Of a stretch of DNA of 64,000 bases, positions 1-10,075 are shown piece by piece. The stretch spans positions 9,814,019-9,878,018 of the forward strand of contig CM069608.1 of assembly GCA_035771175.1 (NCBI GenBank), read 5' to 3'. The translations under genes were made by a program, and so were the position numbers. The DNA is from Paratinospora sagittata (lineage: Eukaryota > Streptophyta > Magnoliopsida > Ranunculales > Menispermaceae). Position 1 is the stretch's first letter. The number at the start of each line of letters is the position of its first letter. The notes below the pieces were generated by a model, which was given only the letters and a program-made list of their open reading frames with translations, made no database searches and was not told the DNA's origin.

Positions 1-612
1 ATCAACAACCATAGTGTATAGAAAAGGGGACCCCTGACGAAGGCCTTTTGAGCCTTCAATTTTTCCCCTAGGCCTACCATTGATGAACATAGAAAAAGAG
101 ATGTTTGAAAGACAGCCCTTCATCCAGCTTCTCCACCTGCAGTCAAAACCTTTCTTCTCCATGACAAAATCGAGAAAGTTCCATTTAACAGAATCATAAG
201 CCTTAGCAAAATCAACTTTCAGCAAGAAACCTTGATTCTTTGTCGGTCTCCAATCATCCACGGCCTCATTGGTGATTGAAACATCATTCGTAATTTGTCT
301 GTCCTTTACAAAGGCCATTTGGGTCGAAGCTATAGTGGAATGAAGAACTTGACGTAACCGATTGGCGAGTGTCTTAGCAATGATCTTGTACAAATTGGTG
401 GTTAAACTTATTGGTCCAAAATCACCAACTTTGATTGAATTTAATTTCTTCGGGATAAGACAAACATAAGATTCATTGGTGCATTTGTTAACCATTCCAC
501 CATTATAAAACTCCTCCAACACCTTGAAAAGATCCTCTTTAACAGTCTCCCAATTTTTCTGATAAAACAACATGGTGAAACCATCGGGGCCAGGCGCCTT
601 CTCACTATCACA
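1..612 (-). pseudogene. LINE (non-LTR) reverse transcriptase fragment
   Basis: Read on the minus strand, this stretch is open for about 200 codons and runs off the left edge. It shows the early reverse transcriptase blocks of plant L1-type LINEs in order: EKAPGPDGFTMLFYQ, then CLIPKK, then GPISLTTNLYKIIAKTLANR, QMAFVKDRQITND, FLLKVDFAKAYDSVKW and GLRQGSP. The FADD catalytic block would lie beyond the window. The coding match begins abruptly near 612, and nothing upstream (to the right) looks like an endonuclease or ORF1, as expected of a 5'-truncated copy. The element may sit in an intron of the lactate dehydrogenase gene that resumes at 1707. The family call is firm. Completeness is unknown because the window cuts the element. 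Confidence 0.88.
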
Positions 613-1622
613 AATGTTTTAGTTGAAGGTGATGTTTTTCTTATCTATGATTTTTAATCAACACATATGTATACGTGTGTTAGATTAATACGACTACTCA
701 GATTCATAATATGTGATTCAATAATGTTTTTATCAAATTTACTTCAATGTAATTCACACACGTGACAAGTAATACAATATAGAATGGATACACATTATAA
801 TGAAAGGTAGAACAAGTAGATCAATCCCTACTTAGAAAACCAATTCTGCTTATTTTTTTTTTGGGATATTGGAGCGCTTCGCCCCTTGGCTTAAAGACTT
901 CCAAAATGTACATTACTTTTGTCCACCGTTAGATCGCCTTGAATTATGTACATACCAACACATGATTTGAGGCAATCTAACAGTGCGCAAAAGTGATGTA
1001 TACTTTAGATTTACATTTTAGATGTTACTTTAACATTTTCCATACTCAAATAGATCTAGTGAACATATCTAAAGCAGAGTGCATCTGTTTTTATATTATT
1101 TTATTTTTTCTGTTAACTATGGAGTCTCAGAGTCAAAGAAAAATGCTGAGGAGATTAAAATCTCCACACCAATTGCTACAAATTTGATGTGTCAAGCGTC
1201 CACGTTAAATTTATAATTTCATTAAAAAGTGTATTGTTTTGATTTATTAAAGTTTTAAGCTGACGTAACAGTGATTTATAGCAATTGGTGTAATATTTTC
1301 AATCCTTATAACTTGCTCATTGGGAATTACAACTAATTGATTGTGTGAATCTCACGTAATTGGAAAAAAAATGCTTAATTGAGTTGAATATGAGATATGT
1401 GAGCCAGCTTATGCAGATCTCAACTAATTTTGTAGGGAAAGCATAACCAAAGATACTTAAAACTTTATATGTAGCAGTCACTCTCCTCAATTAATGTACA
1501 TTGCTTTAAGTATTTTTCTCTCTTTTTTCTGTAGTAATTGAATTCATAAAAATGTAAAATAACTGATTGAATTTGATTTTTTTTTTTTATATATTTTGTA
1601 AATAAATGAAATGATCTATGAC

Positions 1623-1654
<32 letters not shown>

Positions 1655-1706
1655 CAAAAAGTAAAAAATGAATTGAGATAGAGAATTGTGTTTACGGATT
1701 GAGCAG
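613..1706. other. AT-rich non-coding stretch, possible LDH intron
   Basis: No convincing coding region. It holds a MITE (about 886-1045) and a (TA)n run at about 1625-1655. A short plus-strand frame at 993-1187 has no recognisable domain and overlaps the MITE. If the LDH exon at 1707 belongs to a complete gene, this is the 3' part of its intron. The end of the stretch, tttacggattgagcag, fits a plant 3' splice site. Confidence 0.5.
886..1045. mobile_element. MITE-like inverted repeat, copy 1
   Basis: The segment from about 902 (aaaatgtacattacttttg then ccgttagatcgcctt) reappears inverted at about 969-1012 with roughly 80 percent identity by eye, so the DNA can fold back on itself. The loop contains ttatgtacataccaacacat. 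A second, diverged copy of the loop and one arm lies near 56810-56962, which supports a dispersed non-autonomous DNA element. The outer ends and target duplication could not be fixed. Confidence 0.6.
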
Positions 1707-2147
1707 GCGTTTATAGTTGGGGAGCACGGGGACAGCTCGGTGGCCCTATGGTCGAGCATAAGCGTGGGAGGCGTGCCGGTGCTGAGCTTCTTGGAAAAGC
1801 AAGAAATAGCGTACGAGAAGGAGACATTAGAGAATATTCACAAGGCTGTTATCGACAGCGCTTACGAGGTTATAAGTCTCAAGGGCTACACTTCATGGGC
1901 AATTGGATACTCTGCGGCTAGCTTGGCCCGAACACTACTAAGAGACCAAAGGAGAATTCATCCTGTTTCCATTTTGGCCAAGGGCTTTCATGGGATTCAA
2001 GGTGAAGTGTTCCTTAGTTTGCCCACGCAGCTCGGGGGAGGTGGCGTTTTGGGCGTCACCAACGTGCACTTGACCGAGGACGAGGCCAAGAGGCTCCGAG
2101 ATTCGGCCAAGACCATTTTGGACGTGCAGAGCCAGCTTGGGATCTGA
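1707..2147 (+). CDS. LDH: L-lactate dehydrogenase, C-terminal exon
   Basis: This 146-codon reading frame plus stop encodes the C-terminal half of plant L-lactate dehydrogenase, the cytosolic enzyme that interconverts pyruvate and lactate with NAD(H) and works in fermentation under low oxygen. It starts with AFIVGEHGDSS, which holds the catalytic histidine, and continues with LWSSISVGGVPVLSF, EVISLKGYTSWAIGYSAASL, LGVTNVHLTEDEA and the C-terminal end VQSQLGI. No frameshift or stop is seen. The frame is open a little upstream with no ATG, and the sequence before GCG is ...gattgagcag, so I place a splice acceptor at 1706|1707. Plant LDH genes usually have two exons split near here. The NAD-binding exon is not in the window: it lies further left, beyond the LINE, or is lost. 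An AATAAA signal follows at 2366. Intact coding suggests a live gene, but a 3' exon-only duplicate cannot be excluded. Confidence 0.9.
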   Translation, partial: AFIVGEHGDSSVALWSSISVGGVPVLSFLEKQEIAYEKETLENIHKAVIDSAYEVISLKGYTSWAIGYSAASLARTLLRDQRRIHPVSILAKGFHGIQGEVFLSLPTQLGGGGVLGVTNVHLTEDEAKRLRDSAKTILDVQSQLGI

Positions 2148-3110
2148 TCATACATGAAAACCAGTATATATATATGTGTGTAAGCTTATTTTCACCTTGT
2201 TCTTCTACTTCTTCGTTATTGGAAGGCCAACTTGTTTTCTAGGGGATCTTGTTGGATTTTTTATTTTAATTTTTGAGCTTTTATGAATGGACAGTGTAGA
2301 GAATATTGTCATAACAATTAACTTAAGAATTAGAATCCATAATTTAGGTTTTTTTTTTTTGGTTTAATAAAAGTATTTTCACGAAGAATCAAAACCCAAA
2401 TCAAATGCTTTTAAAGAATTGACATTACCTATCTCTACTTTCGTTCTTTTTCTTAATTTTTGAAGTTAGAAAACCTTAACATATAGAGTCTTGTATTTAA
2501 TTAGGGTGGCAAACTTCCAGTATGGTTAACAGCTTACATTTACTTAACTATAATGTGTCTGGACTAGATCCTGGGTTTAAATTTGGACACATAAGTAGTA
2601 TATGGACTTGGTTTGCTTTTAACATCGGCCCGGTAATTTTGTCTAAATTATAAATCTTTTAATTTTATTATAATTATAATTGTTACATAATTTAGCCATT
2701 AAATTTAATTTAATTATAAGAATTATTAAATCTCATCTTTTTTTTTTATTAATAATGAAAAACTTAAGGGCAATTAATTCATAAAGATAATGTGTGTATT
2801 ACGTGTATACATTTTTTTATTATTTTGTTATTTTGAATTAATAAAGATATGTTTTCCCCTTTTGGTTTTTCTTATAACTAACAAATATATTATCAAAATT
2901 AAAAATTCTCTTAAAATTTTAGCGATTATCTATGATTATAAACTTGAGACAAGGAAAAGATACTAAGGGTACGTTTGATAGCTAAAAAAATCTTCTTTTA
3001 TAAAATATACTTTAGAAAAAAAAATTATAATTATTTGGTTGGACATGAGAAAATTGTCTTATAGTTGGTTATCGGTTTGTTATTTATTAATAATTATAAC
3101 TTCTTCAAAT
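2148..3110. other. LDH 3' flank, AT-rich, no gene
   Basis: The first 230 bases are probably 3' UTR (AATAAA at 2366-2371). The rest is AT-rich. A short sequence gtacgtttgatagctaaaa near 2967 resembles the MITE terminus at 3113 and may be a further terminal repeat. Confidence 0.4.
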
Positions 3111-3955
3111 TTACGGTATGTTTGATAACTGAGAAAAATTATCTCGAAAATGCAGTTTTTTTGAGAAATAATTTTACAAGCAAGTTTTTTTTAAAAAAAA
3201 TTTTTCCCATAGTTAATTGTTTGTTTGTGTATAAGAAAATATTTTAGTCTTGAGGATTGTATGTCACCTCAGGTAAACTTTATGTCTAGTGATGGTAAGG
3301 AAGTGTGTCGCATTGCTGCCGTTGCTATCATTTGGCTCCTTTGGTTAGAAAGAAACCACAGGATTTTTTTGGATAAGGCCTGAATGACAGACAAACAGAC
3401 TGTGGGAGGATGTTAAATTTGTTGCGAGCTTGTGGGTCCATGCTTCACCTTTGAGCCAAGGCTTCACTTTATCTGATTGGTTGTTGAATTGGTATGGGTG
3501 TTTACATCAGATATAACTGGTTGGGATGGACGTCTAAGGAACTATGAATTTATGCTATGAGTTTTTGTTGTGTTCTTGAGTCATTTTTGAGTTTCTGTTG
3601 TAATAGGCTGGTTTGTTTTGGGGTGTGTCATCGTAGGTGGGTAGTTGGTTGTTGCTCTGTCTTTGAATGAGTACTCCTGGTAATCTTGTGAGGGGTATTT
3701 TACTTCATATTTATACATCAATAAAATCTATGTTCGTCTCTTTTAAAAAATATAAAAAAAATTTAATACTCATGATGTTAAAAAAAATAAAAAATAAGAA
3801 GTTTCATTGAATATCAACATGAATCTTATCGTTAATACTAAAAAATTTATCTTGAAAAGACTATATTTTCTCACCTTTGTAAGTGAGAAAATTTAGATGA
3901 GATAAGAGGGTTGAAAACAAATTTCTAGAGAAAAATTTGACAATCAAACATACAA
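3111..3955. mobile_element. probable MITE with tgtttgat termini, split by a LINE fragment
   Basis: The left terminus, ggtatgtttgataactgag, and the right terminus, aaatttgacaatcaaacata, are imperfect inverted repeats over about 35 bases. Between them lies a LINE 3' end (3260-3765), so the MITE would be the older element. A similar terminus pair frames 27715-28040. The target duplication is not clear. Confidence 0.4.
3260..3765 (+). pseudogene. LINE 3' end fragment with A-rich tail
   Basis: A plus-strand frame reads ...RIAAVAIIWLLWLERNHRIF..., the sequence typical of the extreme C-terminus of plant L1-type LINE ORF2, downstream of its zinc-binding region. A stop follows (DKA*), then degraded coding such as WEDVKFVASLWVHASPLS. 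The segment ends in an A-rich tail around 3740-3765, as LINE insertions do. Everything upstream of the last roughly 500 bases is missing, which is ordinary 5' truncation. It differs in strand from the LINE at the left edge, so it is a separate insertion. Confidence 0.72.
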
Positions 3956-4373
3956 ATTTTTATTTTCTTGAGAAAACTTCAATTCTCTTGCTTATCAAAT
4001 TTGGGTGGAAAATGTCTGAATGTCTTGATGTCCAGATTGCTTTACTTAAACGTGACTCGAATTTATAGACAAAGGCCTTTGTTCGAACTTGTTTCGATTA
4101 CTGAATAATTTTAGTTGAACTCCTTTATTTTGGATAAGACAAAACCAGACAATCGTGTTGGAACAAGTTTTGCAATCGCTATATATTTAATGGAGGGATT
4201 TACTTGTCAGTGGAGAGATCATGTTTTAATCTTGGGGTTAGTATCTTTATTAGGAAATAAAAAAAAGTGAGTACCAAGTTTGAATTTTACCTTAATTGAG
4301 TCATTTTTTAAATTTTATTTATTTTAATTAAAGTAAGATTCCTAGAACTTTTTTTAATGAAAAAAAAAGATAT
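3956..4373. other. intergenic, no gene seen
   Basis: AT-rich sequence with no recognised feature. Its last five bases, gatat (4369-4373), are the left target-site copy of the large gypsy element that starts at 4374. Confidence 0.5.
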
Positions 4374-5246
4374 TGTTGGTACAAGATTTGACCAACAACA
4401 GTAGACAATGAGGTGGAGAGAGAATGCTGATATGAAACTCGTCGAAATGTCGGTGAAATCGCTGGAGGTTAGTTATCTGAAAGAGGAAAAACAAGAATAC
4501 GCAGGCTATCGTGAGGAACACCGGTGTGGTGTCGACCAAAGACCCTTCAATACCTAAGTTAGTTCAGAACTGCGTAATACTGAACTCAGTTGAAGATGAT
4601 TTAGAGTTGCTTACATCCCCCTTAGGGGTTGTGGTCTTTTTTATATAGATGACTTGAGGTCTTTGGCCTTGTAATAGTGTCGTTGTAGAATCAGGAATCC
4701 AACTCGTGCTGGGAGAGCATCTTTGATTCTTGGTAGGATCTGGTCCGATCCTTATAAGATTAGGATGACTTATCAGCCTTCTAGTCGAACTAGTAGAGTA
4801 TCTGGCTTTATCAGAGTCGGATTAGGAGTAAATCCCGAATTTGTTGTCGTGGATCATGCACTATCCCTATCTGATCAGGCGTTACGTTGTCATCTGTTCC
4901 AAAGTCAGAGATCTACACAGGTCGGTATACCGATTTGTAGTCTTTCATCCTATCGGCTTGATACTGAATATGTGGTCTGTAATAAGATCGGTAGATAGTG
5001 GTCAGTAATCATTGGAATGATATGCCGACTTGGATTTGTACACCTATTGTTGTTGACCTGTCATCTATTGTGACTATGACATTCACCTGGTCGATAGGAC
5101 CGACCATGGGCTCGAGTTGTGTGCCCGGTTGGGCAGATCCGTATCCCTATCCAGAACAGGTCGGTACATAAACCTGATATGTGCTACGTCTTACTGGGCC
5201 ATACCAATATGGCTGACGTGTCTTATGCTCGGTATATGGTCCAACA
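4374..5246 (-). repeat. 3' LTR of the Tat element
   Basis: Nearly collinear with 16816-17690. Shared segments include acgcaggctatcgtgagg, ggttgtggt...ttttttatatag and the end gctcggtatatggtccaaca. The boundaries are TGTTGG at 4374 and CCAACA ending at 5246. Scattered substitutions between the two LTRs indicate an insertion that is not recent. Confidence 0.92.
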
Positions 5247-5264
5247 GTTACCCCCAAGCTCCTA
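5247..5264 (-). other. polypurine tract of the Tat element
   Basis: On the minus strand the bases just before the 3' LTR read ctaggagcttgggggtaac, a purine-rich tract with a GGGGG core. It abuts the LTR terminus, where plus-strand DNA synthesis starts in Ty3/gypsy elements. Confidence 0.72.
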
Positions 5265-5623
5265 GCAAGACTAATTGCTTGGAGGTTAGATGAAACACCA
5301 AATATCGAGCCATTTAGTGCTTATGACCGTTGTGCTCCGAAAACTATGTGAACGTGCGCCGTTTGACAGCCTGACCGCCATTGCACGTCCTTTAACTGTT
5401 AGTCGTTGATTCTACCTCCAGATTTATGCTCATCATTGCGCCTTACAGGTCGTTTGCCTACAAATAGAGAACTGGTCATTTGCATCAACTGCGCTCTGCG
5501 AGATCGGTAATCGCTTGCTCGACTTTTTTGGTCTTCCATTCTTGAGAGGTAACTTTTCACTCCGAGCTTTTTCTTTTGTCTTTCTGCTCGGTAGTCTGTA
5601 GGTACGATCCTTAGGTTATTTAG
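5265..5623 (+). promoter_or_regulatory. possible promoter and leader of the antisense ORF
   Basis: No coding seen. In plus orientation a TATA-like ctacaaatagag lies at about 5458, followed by a pyrimidine-rich leader. The leader contains a possible short intron: GT in gagaggtaac near 5549, and AG in ctgctcggtag near 5595. The antisense ORF starts at 5624. The functional reading is inference. Confidence 0.3.
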
Positions 5624-7018
5624 ATGACTTCCTTTAGCGTAGATTCCCCTACCGACCAGATAGCTTCTTCTTCATCCTCTATGGAAGTCTCCTACGAGAA
5701 CTTTTTCCCGGAAGGAGAAGAGGAAGTTAGGGCGACCCTCAGATCAGAGTTCTATCTTCTTCCGAGGACTCTAAGGATACTGAGGAAGACGATGAGGTGC
5801 TTGATGTTGCACCCCTCTTAGTTGATAGGTCACAAAGTAGGCTCAGTACTACCGAGCCTAGCACATCGGGTCAGACACACGTGTCCTCTGAGGCCGAAGA
5901 TACTGGGAGGTGAAATTTTCTACTCGGTAGATCATATTCCTTCCAAAATAACGGAGCACCATCTTGCTCAGTTAAGGAAGGAGGTCGGTATACCAAATCT
6001 CATAGGGTTGAGGGCGCCTGCTCTTGGGGACCGAATTAGCCACCCTAAGAAATGAGAGGTTGCTCTGTACACCAACCTATTTAAGGATGGATTGACCCTG
6101 CCTCTCCAGATACCCCATATGTCACCTTCTCTACCATATCAAGGTTGCTCTTGCTCAGCTCAATCCCAATGTGTGGTGGGCCATTTTGAGCTGCCTTGTG
6201 CTTTGGAAGGAAAAAAAGTGGCAAGAATTTGATTTTCAAGACTTTGCCTCGTATACCGACTAAAGTCCCACCCGAGATGTAGCGGGTGGTATTATGCATC
6301 GACTCATCAGGGTGCCGAGGAATGCCAACCCTTGATCACAGAGAACCCTACTTCCAATAAATCATGGAAAGACAAGTGGTTTTTTGCATCGAGGCCTTGG
6401 GCAAAAGGAAGCTTGTGTATGCCGCCCTTTCGGGAAATTAAGTACCGAGCTTCCCTCCATACCTTATCTTTATTTCTTATTTTATTCTTGCTCAGTAGAG
6501 ACTCATATTTTTCGCCGTTCTTGATAGGTATTTGGGAAAAACTGAGCAGGGACGAAGAATTTGACTTCTCCCGTGTTGACGAAATCTATCGGCTTCCCTT
6601 TGTGGATCGGCTGTACAAAATAATTATTACTCCCGAGTGGCTATACCGAGCTAGTTTTATCAAAGAGAAGAAAGTCTTCTCAGGACGTAAGTCTACCTTG
6701 GAATGTTTAGACCTTTTATACCAATTACTTTTTAGAGTTCCGAGCTAAAATGTTATGCTTGTGATGTAGGTTTTTCTGCTCTCTGATCTTCCGTCAAGAA
6801 AGGGAAGAAGAAGAAAACAGACAAGCCTGAAAAGATGGCCCTAAAGAGAGCTGCTTCTGGTCGGTACACTATCGATCCATCCATGATGAAGAACCTCTCA
6901 GCTGAATGAGCAGCTGCCCCTCAGGGGTCGACAGGGAGATTTTCGAGCAGTTCCCCGAAGAAGGCTTTGGCTTCAAAGGGCAAAACTCCAGCATCTTCCT
7001 CAGAGTAGGTGAGCTCTC

Positions 7019-7085
7019 CTGCCCAGGAAACAAGGTCGGTGGGAGCCAAGTCTGCCCAGGAAACAAGGTCGGTGGGAGCCAAGTC
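7019..7085 (+). repeat. 33 bp tandem duplication in the antisense ORF
   Basis: The unit that contains cccaggaaacaaggtcggtg is present twice head to tail with no visible mismatch. Thirty-three bases keep the frame. Perfect identity suggests the duplication is young relative to the element. Confidence 0.85.
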
Positions 7086-7284
7086 GAAGTCCCCTCCTCC
7101 TACCAATCAGGAGGCTGCCAAAAAGGTGAGGTTTGGAAAGGCCGAGCGCCTTGTAACTGAGATTGGGGACATCAACCTGAACATCGACAACTATCAGGTT
7201 GGTGTCCCCAAAGCCTTCTCGATTGTGATGAAGGACGAGGACATGCTCGAGGGCATGGCTGATGCTTTCATGAAATCGGTGGAG

Positions 7285-7365
7285 GTGAGTTCGTTTATTA
7301 ATCCATTTTGTTGCCTATGTGTTCTTCCTCTGTAATATCTGACTTGATTCTTTTTGGCTCTGCAG
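7285..7365 (+). other. 81 bp GT-AG intron in the antisense ORF
   Basis: Coding ...DAFMKSVE stops at gtgagttcg and resumes after ctttttggctctgcag with TAAHNVYNLRRIKSHYAKF. Removing the 81 bases keeps one frame. The insert is T-rich and has no coding character. The intron lies on the plus strand, opposite to gag-pol, so a plus-strand transcript must have existed. Confidence 0.75.
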
Positions 7366-7777
7366 ACTGCTGCTCATAATGTATACAACCTCCGCCGTAT
7401 CAAGAGTCATTATGCCAAATTTTAAGAGGTGGTGAAGGATGCCCAGTCAACCTCGGTAATCTGGGAGTCCAAGGTTGTAGCTCGGGATACCGAGATTAAG
7501 AAACTGAATGAGCAGTTGAAACTTAAAGAGGTTGAAATAGAATCAGTCCAGGACGAGCTGACAAGGTACCGGGCTCAGTTCCAGGCCACTGTCGTGAGCC
7601 AAGCTGAAGAATTCTGCCAAGCCCGAGTGAATGAATCTTGCATTAAGGCAATAACGGTCTACCGAGCTGATCTGGAGGAGTTCTTTGGCGACTCGGTAGA
7701 CTGGAAGGGCTTTGACATGTGGGTCACCTCGACAACTGGAGAGGTTTTAGAGGAGGAGGCTGAGGCTGAAAACCATG

Positions 7778-7874
7778 GTGCTACACCCGCGGTTCCGGGG
7801 ACATCATCCGAACAGCCACCGACTGGTGCTACCCCACGATTCCGGGGACATCGTCCGATCAGCCTCGTACTGTC
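7778..7874 (+). repeat. 48/47 bp tandem duplication causing a frameshift
   Basis: The unit starting ggtgctacacccgcggttcc recurs as ggtgctaccccacgattcc. The second copy is one base shorter, which moves the antisense ORF out of frame. Its natural C-terminus (ADDDDEPVSL...) continues in the shifted frame to 7967. Confidence 0.75.
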
Positions 7875-8129
7875 GTCTCCGAAGAGGAGAAGCGCCTAGC
7901 CGATGATGACGATGAGCCAGTCAGTCTAACTGAGATCCTACAGCGTTCAACCCGTCCAGAGTCATAGATGGTTTTCTTTAGTCTCGGCCGTGTCTTTTGT
8001 AAGGGGAATGCGTGCCCTAATAATCCTCTGTTCCCCCTTGTATTTTGTTGCATTCTTAATGAAATGTCTACTTTTTGCTCAGACTTGATCTTCTTGCACT
8101 CTGACTTTGTGCTTAGCTTTTTTCCAAAG

Positions 8130-8405
8130 AGTTTGTCTCTATTTTACGCCGATCTCTTTACTTAGTTTTCTCTAAGTATTTGCTGGGTCATGAGGTCGGT
8201 GGATCTTTTTTCTGCCGATCTCTTTAGATTATTTCTTCAAGTGTTTGTCGCGTAATGTGGTCGGTGAGTTACGGTTTCATGTCGATCTCTTTACTTAGTT
8301 TTCTCTAAGTGTTTGCTGGGTCATGAGGTCGGTGAATCATAGATTTGTACCGACCTCTTGACTTAATTTCTTCGAGTGTTTGTCGCATCATAAAGTCGGT
8401 AATAA
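8130..8405. repeat. tandem repeats of about 65-70 bp in the Tat 3' region
   Basis: Four imperfect units share gccgatctctttacttag, tctaagt-tttgctgggtca and gaggtcggtg. Units 1 and 3 (about 8150 and 8285) are nearly identical, and units 2 and 4 form a second type, so the higher-order period is about 135 bp. Tandem repeats between pol and the 3' LTR are typical of Tat/Ogre elements and can seed satellites. Confidence 0.8.
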
Positions 8406-8814
8406 TGCGATCTGAACCTTCCAATTCTCTCCTCGGTAGCGGTTTGATCGTCGCTCCAAGGCACTTTAAGGGTCAGTAACCCATGTTTTCAGTAGTATCT
8501 GCCCTTTCGGGGCAGAACCCCAAGACACTTTTGACCGCAGTTATCTTCTCAGTAGGTACGTAGCTAAAGGTCGGTACCCCCAAGGCATTCTAGGGTCGGG
8601 ACCCTTCTTCTCGGTGGCTTCCGATCTAGTCGGTTGTCCCAAGGCTCTTTTATTTGTAGATCTTAGACGTAGATTTGTAGAAAGAAAACTCTTGCTTATT
8701 GTAGAAAAATCTCGAACAAATACTTGTGGAAATCTAAAAATAAAACTAAAGGTAACCAACACCTCGACAAATACTGTAACAAAGATATTGAACTGCTACT
8801 ACTACTGCTAATGC
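8406..8814. other. non-coding spacer in the Tat 3' region
   Basis: No convincing coding. It repeats short gtcggt-containing motifs and lies between the tandem repeats and the integrase stop codon. Short frames on both strands show no domain. Confidence 0.45.
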
Positions 8815-10075
8815 CTACTGGTAATACTTCTTGAGGTGCTCCGTATTCCATGGCTTAGGAATTCTTCTCCCAGTTAGATCTTTGAGCTCGTACACCCCTG
8901 TGCGAAGTACCGCCGTGATCTTGTAAGGCCCTTCCCAGTTGGGACCGAGGGCGCCTGTTCCAGGTTCACGTGTGTTCAACATGACCTTCCTTAACACTAG
9001 GTCACCACCTTTGAAGCTTCTATGCTTCACCTTGGCGTTGTAGTACTTCGAGATTCTCTGCTGGTATGTCGTTAGCTTGAGCTGTATCTGTTCCCTTCTT
9101 TCCTCAAGTAGATCTAAGTCGGTACGCTGGGCCTCCCGGTTCTTTTCTTCGTCAAAGAAGGAGGTCCTGGAGGTCGGTATACTGATTTTTACTGGTATGA
9201 CGGCCTCCATTCCGAATGCTAGGGAGAATGGTGTTTTTCCTATCGCTGTTCGGAAGGTGGTGCGGTATGACCAGAGGACTTGAGGTATATTTTCAGCCCA
9301 CATTCCCTTCTTTTCCTCGAGCTTGGCCTTCAATGTGTGTTTGATGATCTTGTTCACTGCTTTTACTTGACCATTGGCATGAAGGTGGGCTGAAGTAGAG
9401 AAGAAGTATTGAATACCGAGGTCCTCACAGAATGACCAGAACCTTGCGTTGTCGAATTGTTTGCCGTTATCAGAGATGATGGTGTGTGAGATGCCAAAAC
9501 GGCACACAATCGATTGCCAGATGAAGTGCGTGGTCTTCTGCTCAGTAATCTTTTCTAACTGTTCGGCCTCTGCCCACTTGGTGAAGTAGTCAACAACAAC
9601 AATTGCAAACTTGACCTGACTCTTACAGGTTGGTAGAGGTCCTATAAGATCCACCTCCCACTAAGCAAAAGGCCATGGACTTTGGATTGGAGAAATATTT
9701 TCCGCCGGAGCTTGGATGTTTGTTCCATGTTTTTGACAACTGTCGCACTTTCAAGCTATCCTTATAGCGTTCTTGTGGATTGTTGGCTAGTAATAACCCT
9801 GGCGAAGAACCTTGTATGCGAGAGTCTGTCCACTAGAATGGTTACCACATACGCCCGCATGAATTTCCTCCAGAACTAGTCGAGCTTGCTCTTCCCGCAG
9901 GCATCTTAAATAAGACATAAAGAAGTTGCGCCTATAGAGCTGATTGTCTATTATGAAATATCTAGCAGATTGTCTTTGTACTTTTCTTTGTTTTGATATT
10001 GTCCTCGGGGAGGTTGCCAGTTTATATGAAATCTTCAATCGGGTTCGTCCATGATGAGTTATGGCTGAGGCTGCC
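8815..10075 (-). pseudogene. integrase of the Tat element, catalytically dead
   Basis: Minus-strand coding with the usual order. The N-terminal HHCC zinc domain has HAGVCGNH near 9855 and CDSCQKHG near 9740. The core domain follows (VVVDYFTKW; IISDNGKQF), then a C-terminal domain ending in RIPKPWNTEHLKKYYQ. There is no chromodomain, as expected for Tat. The third acidic residue of the DD35E triad is replaced: the motif reads ANGQVKAVNK where the family has Glu, at the correct spacing of 36 residues from the second Asp. Two in-frame stops lie upstream (before KCDSC, and in PFA*WEV). Spacing and residue choice were judged by eye against the family pattern. Confidence 0.88.

Larger units (their letters stand above)
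5624..7967 (+). pseudogene. antisense ORF of the Tat element (putative gypsy-type transposon protein)
   Basis: Plus-strand coding antisense to gag-pol, between integrase and the 3' LTR, where several Tat-group elements carry an extra antisense ORF. It begins MTSFSVDSPTDQIASSSSS with an acidic, serine-rich N-terminus. A region resembling the plant 'putative gypsy type transposon' domain follows: HHLAQLRKEVGIP, then EVALYTNLFKDGLTLPLQIP, then frame-broken sequence to DRLYKIIITPEWLYRASF at about 6610-6670. The C-terminal part after the intron (7429-7870) is a likely coiled coil rich in Lys and Glu (DTEIKKLNEQLKLKEVEIES). The chain ends in another frame with SLTEILQRSTRPES* at 7967. Stops (for example AKF* near 7424) and several frameshifts make it non-functional. 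The biochemical role of this family is not established. Confidence 0.72.
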
